Shown here piece after piece: positions 62,356 through 64,000 of a DNA stretch of 64,000 nucleotides. A program made the position numbers and the translations under genes. The notes under the pieces are model-generated. The model did not search any database and had not been told where the DNA came from. It saw nothing but the letters and a program-made list of their open reading frames with translations. Positions within the stretch are counted from its first letter, which is position 1; each line of letters begins with the position of its first letter. The stretch is from Nocardioides bruguierae (lineage in GTDB: Bacteria > Actinomycetota > Actinomycetes > Propionibacteriales > Nocardioidaceae): positions 62,001 through 126,000 of the forward strand of contig NZ_JAMOIL010000011.1 in the NCBI RefSeq assembly GCF_023656415.1. Direction: 5' to 3'.

Positions 62356-62829
62356 ATGGCGCCCATGACCACTCTCAAGGACCGTCTCCGCACCGACCTC
62401 ACCGCCGCCATGAAGGCACGCGACGAGCTGCGGTCCTCCACCCTGCGGATGGTCCTGTCCGCCGTCACCAACGCCGAGGTCGCGGGCAAGAGCGCCAAGG
62501 TGCTCACCGATGACGAGGTCGTCACCGTGCTGACCAGCGAGGCGAAGAAGCGCCGCGAGGCCGCGTCCGCCTTCGCCGAGGGCGGGCGGGCCGAGTCCGC
62601 GCAGCGCGAGGAGGCCGAGGCCGGCGTCATCGCCGAGTACCTGCCCGAGCAGCTGACCGACGAGGAGATCGCCGCGATCGTCGCGGCCGCGGTGGAGTCC
62701 ACCGGCGCCGCCGGCGAGGGGATGCGCGCCATGGGCAAGGTGATGGGCGTGGTGCAGAAGCAGACCAAGGGTCGCGCGGACGGCGGCGCGGTGGCCGCCG
62801 AGGTGAAGAAGCAGCTCGGCGCCTCCTGA
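62356..62829 (+). CDS. yqeY: GatB/YqeY-domain protein
   Basis: A 157-residue YqeY protein (LKDRLRTDLTAAMKARDELRSSTLRMVLSAVTNAEV; AEYLPEQLTDEEIAAIV; MRAMGKVMGVVQKQTKGRADGGAVAAEVKKQL). It shares the C-terminal helical domain of the GatB amidotransferase subunit that contacts tRNA. A role in tRNA-dependent amidation or in aminoacyl-tRNA handling is suspected but not shown. ATG 62356 fits a leaderless start; ATG 62365 is the alternative. Confidence 0.88.
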   Translation: MAPMTTLKDRLRTDLTAAMKARDELRSSTLRMVLSAVTNAEVAGKSAKVLTDDEVVTVLTSEAKKRREAASAFAEGGRAESAQREEAEAGVIAEYLPEQLTDEEIAAIVAAAVESTGAAGEGMRAMGKVMGVVQKQTKGRADGGAVAAEVKKQLGAS

Positions 62830-62868
62830 GACCGAGGCGGCGACCGAGGGCGTCGACCGCAGGACGAG

Positions 62869-62903
62869 CAGGGCCCCGGACCGATGATCGGTCCGGGGCC
62901 CTG
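62869..62903. terminator. bidirectional terminator between yqeY and the PBP gene
   Basis: A perfect 17-base-pair stem (62869-62885 with 62887-62903) lies between convergent genes; its central bases form the loop. Confidence 0.82.
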
Positions 62904-62924
62904 TCGCGTCAGGCGGGGTGGGGG

Positions 62925-64000
62925 CTAGCCGTTGTTGCCGCCGCCGTTGTTGCCCCCGCCGTTGCCGTTGCCGTTGTTGCCGCCGCCGCTGTTGTTGCCG
63001 CCGCCGTCGTTCCCGCCGTTGTTGCCGCCGTTGTTGTTGCCACCGTCGTTGTTGCCCCCGGTGCTGGGGGTGTTCACGACCGGCGGGACGCCGTTGGAGG
63101 GGTAGAGGATGACGAAGGAGTTCTCCGCGGCGGTGCTGCCGCCGCCCGGCGAGCTGTAGGCCACCAGACCGGCCGAGAGCGAGGAGTTCACCGAGCTGCC
63201 GACGGAGACGCCGAAGCCGGCGTCCTTCAGCGTCTGGCGGGCGGTCTCGATGGTCATGCCGGAGACCGAGGGGACGGTCGTCTGCACGCCGTTGACGACC
63301 GCGTCGGTGGGAGCCACGAAGTTCTCGTTCGCCAGCTGGTCGTCGATAGCCTTCATCGCGTCGCCCCAGATCGGCGCGGCGTAGGTGGAGCCCGAGGCCG
63401 AGGCCACGTAGCGGCCGTTGAGGTACTTGCCCACCAGCGACTCGGGCTGGCCGAGGTTGTTCACGCCGGCCACCATCGAGACGGCCGCCATGTTGCGGGT
63501 GAAGCCGGCGAACCAGACGGCGCGGCCGCTCTGGGTGGTACCGGTCTTGCCGCCCGCGGGCTGGTCGAGCGCCTGGGCGGAGGCGAAGCCGCCCTCGATG
63601 ACGCCGCGGAGCACGTCCGCGACGCCGTCGGCGGTCGTGGCCTGCATGACCCGCTCGCAGCTGGAGTCGTACTCCTTGACCGTGTTGCCGTTCGGGCCGG
63701 TGATCGAGGTGACCGGGCGCGAGTCGCAGTGGACGCCGCGACCGGCGAAGGTCGCGTAGGCCTCGGCCATCTCCAGCACGCTGGTGTCGGCGACGCCCAG
63801 GGTGAAGGCCGGCACCTCGTACAGGCTGCGGGCGGTCTTGCCCTTGAGGTTCTGGATGCCCATCTTCACCGCGAGGTTGTAGGGCTTGCAGATGCCGACG
63901 CGCTGCTCGAGCTGCACGAAGAACGTGTTCACCGACTGCTGGGTGCCCGTGTAGAGCGTGTAGGTGCCGTAGCCCGTGGAGTTGTTGACCTCGTAGTCCT
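62925..64000 (-). CDS. ponA: bifunctional penicillin-binding protein, C-terminal part (5' end outside the window)
   Basis: About 358 residues of a class A PBP are visible. The transpeptidase motifs SVN (second motif, ~residue 22 of the visible part) and KTG (GGKTGTTQ) are present, while the SxxK serine lies beyond the edge. A PASTA domain follows (VPSVSGMTIETARQTLKDAGFGVSVGS). The last ~55 residues are an Asn/Gly tail. It crosslinks and probably polymerises peptidoglycan at the outer face of the membrane. PASTA on a class A PBP is typical for actinobacterial PonA proteins. Confidence 0.88.
   Translation of the reverse strand, partial: DYEVNNSTGYGTYTLYTGTQQSVNTFFVQLEQRVGICKPYNLAVKMGIQNLKGKTARSLYEVPAFTLGVADTSVLEMAEAYATFAGRGVHCDSRPVTSITGPNGNTVKEYDSSCERVMQATTADGVADVLRGVIEGGFASAQALDQPAGGKTGTTQSGRAVWFAGFTRNMAAVSMVAGVNNLGQPESLVGKYLNGRYVASASGSTYAAPIWGDAMKAIDDQLANENFVAPTDAVVNGVQTTVPSVSGMTIETARQTLKDAGFGVSVGSSVNSSLSAGLVAYSSPGGGSTAAENSFVILYPSNGVPPVVNTPSTGGNNDGGNNNGGNNGGNDGGGNNSGGGNNGNGNGGGNNGGGNNG

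Overview
This is a 64 kb piece of a very GC-rich (roughly 70-73 % by eye) actinobacterial chromosome, most likely from Nocardioides or a close relative in the Nocardioidaceae. The evidence is frequent GTG and TTG starts, widespread ATGA/GTGA start-stop overlaps, TAnnnT -10 boxes about 6 bases before leaderless starts, a type VII secretion locus, and the gene order dnaX-ybaB-recR-DUF5063-lysC-asd. No prophage, insertion sequence, CRISPR array or origin was seen. Both ends cut a gene: a CoA-transferase on the left and a penicillin-binding protein on the right.

Layout. 1-2.8 kb: the end of a beta-ketoadipate (pca) block, with pcaI and pcaF facing a LysR regulator. 2.9-6.5 kb: a small membrane protein, then a DUF4956 / VTC-domain / Cthe_2159-like lipoprotein operon. 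6.8-23.1 kb: an L-rhamnose block. It holds a LacI regulator, a four-gene ABC importer, mutarotase, isomerase, a fused aldolase/dehydrogenase, a kinase, an alditol oxidase and lutABC for lactate. The LacI-type box TTGAAACGTTTCAA or a close variant recurs at four control points and so ties uptake, catabolism and lactate oxidation together. Two of the promoters also carry a Crp-like site between -35 and -10. 23.5-29.5 kb: a DeoR regulator, a polyol ABC importer and a mannitol dehydrogenase. The sequence in front of the importer contains a 24-C homopolymer and looks unreliable.

29.8-37.4 kb: malate:quinone oxidoreductase, then an aldehyde-oxidation set (DUF779, aldehyde dehydrogenase, GAF regulator), tRNA-Ser(CGA), a lipoprotein and a zinc alcohol dehydrogenase. 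37.5-43.2 kb: a WXG-motif protein paired with an alpha/beta hydrolase, an aminotransferase, a CPA1-type cation/proton antiporter, a LytR_C protein with its small partner, and a 64-residue helical protein. 43.4-50.9 kb: a compact type VII secretion locus with eccC divergent from two WXG100 genes, eccD and eccB; eccE and mycP are not in the window.

51-64 kb: tRNA-Ser(GGA), SRP RNA, dnaX, ybaB, recR, a DUF5063 gene, lysC (with a likely internal beta-subunit start), asd, a large secreted CBM6/DUF1080/Ig-like protein, a membrane protein, tRNA-Pro(CGG), a metallophosphoesterase, a YqeY protein and the C-terminal part of a PASTA-type penicillin-binding protein. The best candidates for under-described biology are the rhamnose-to-lactate regulon with its twin promoters, the WXG/hydrolase pair near the type VII locus, and the VTC/DUF4956/Cthe_2159 operon.
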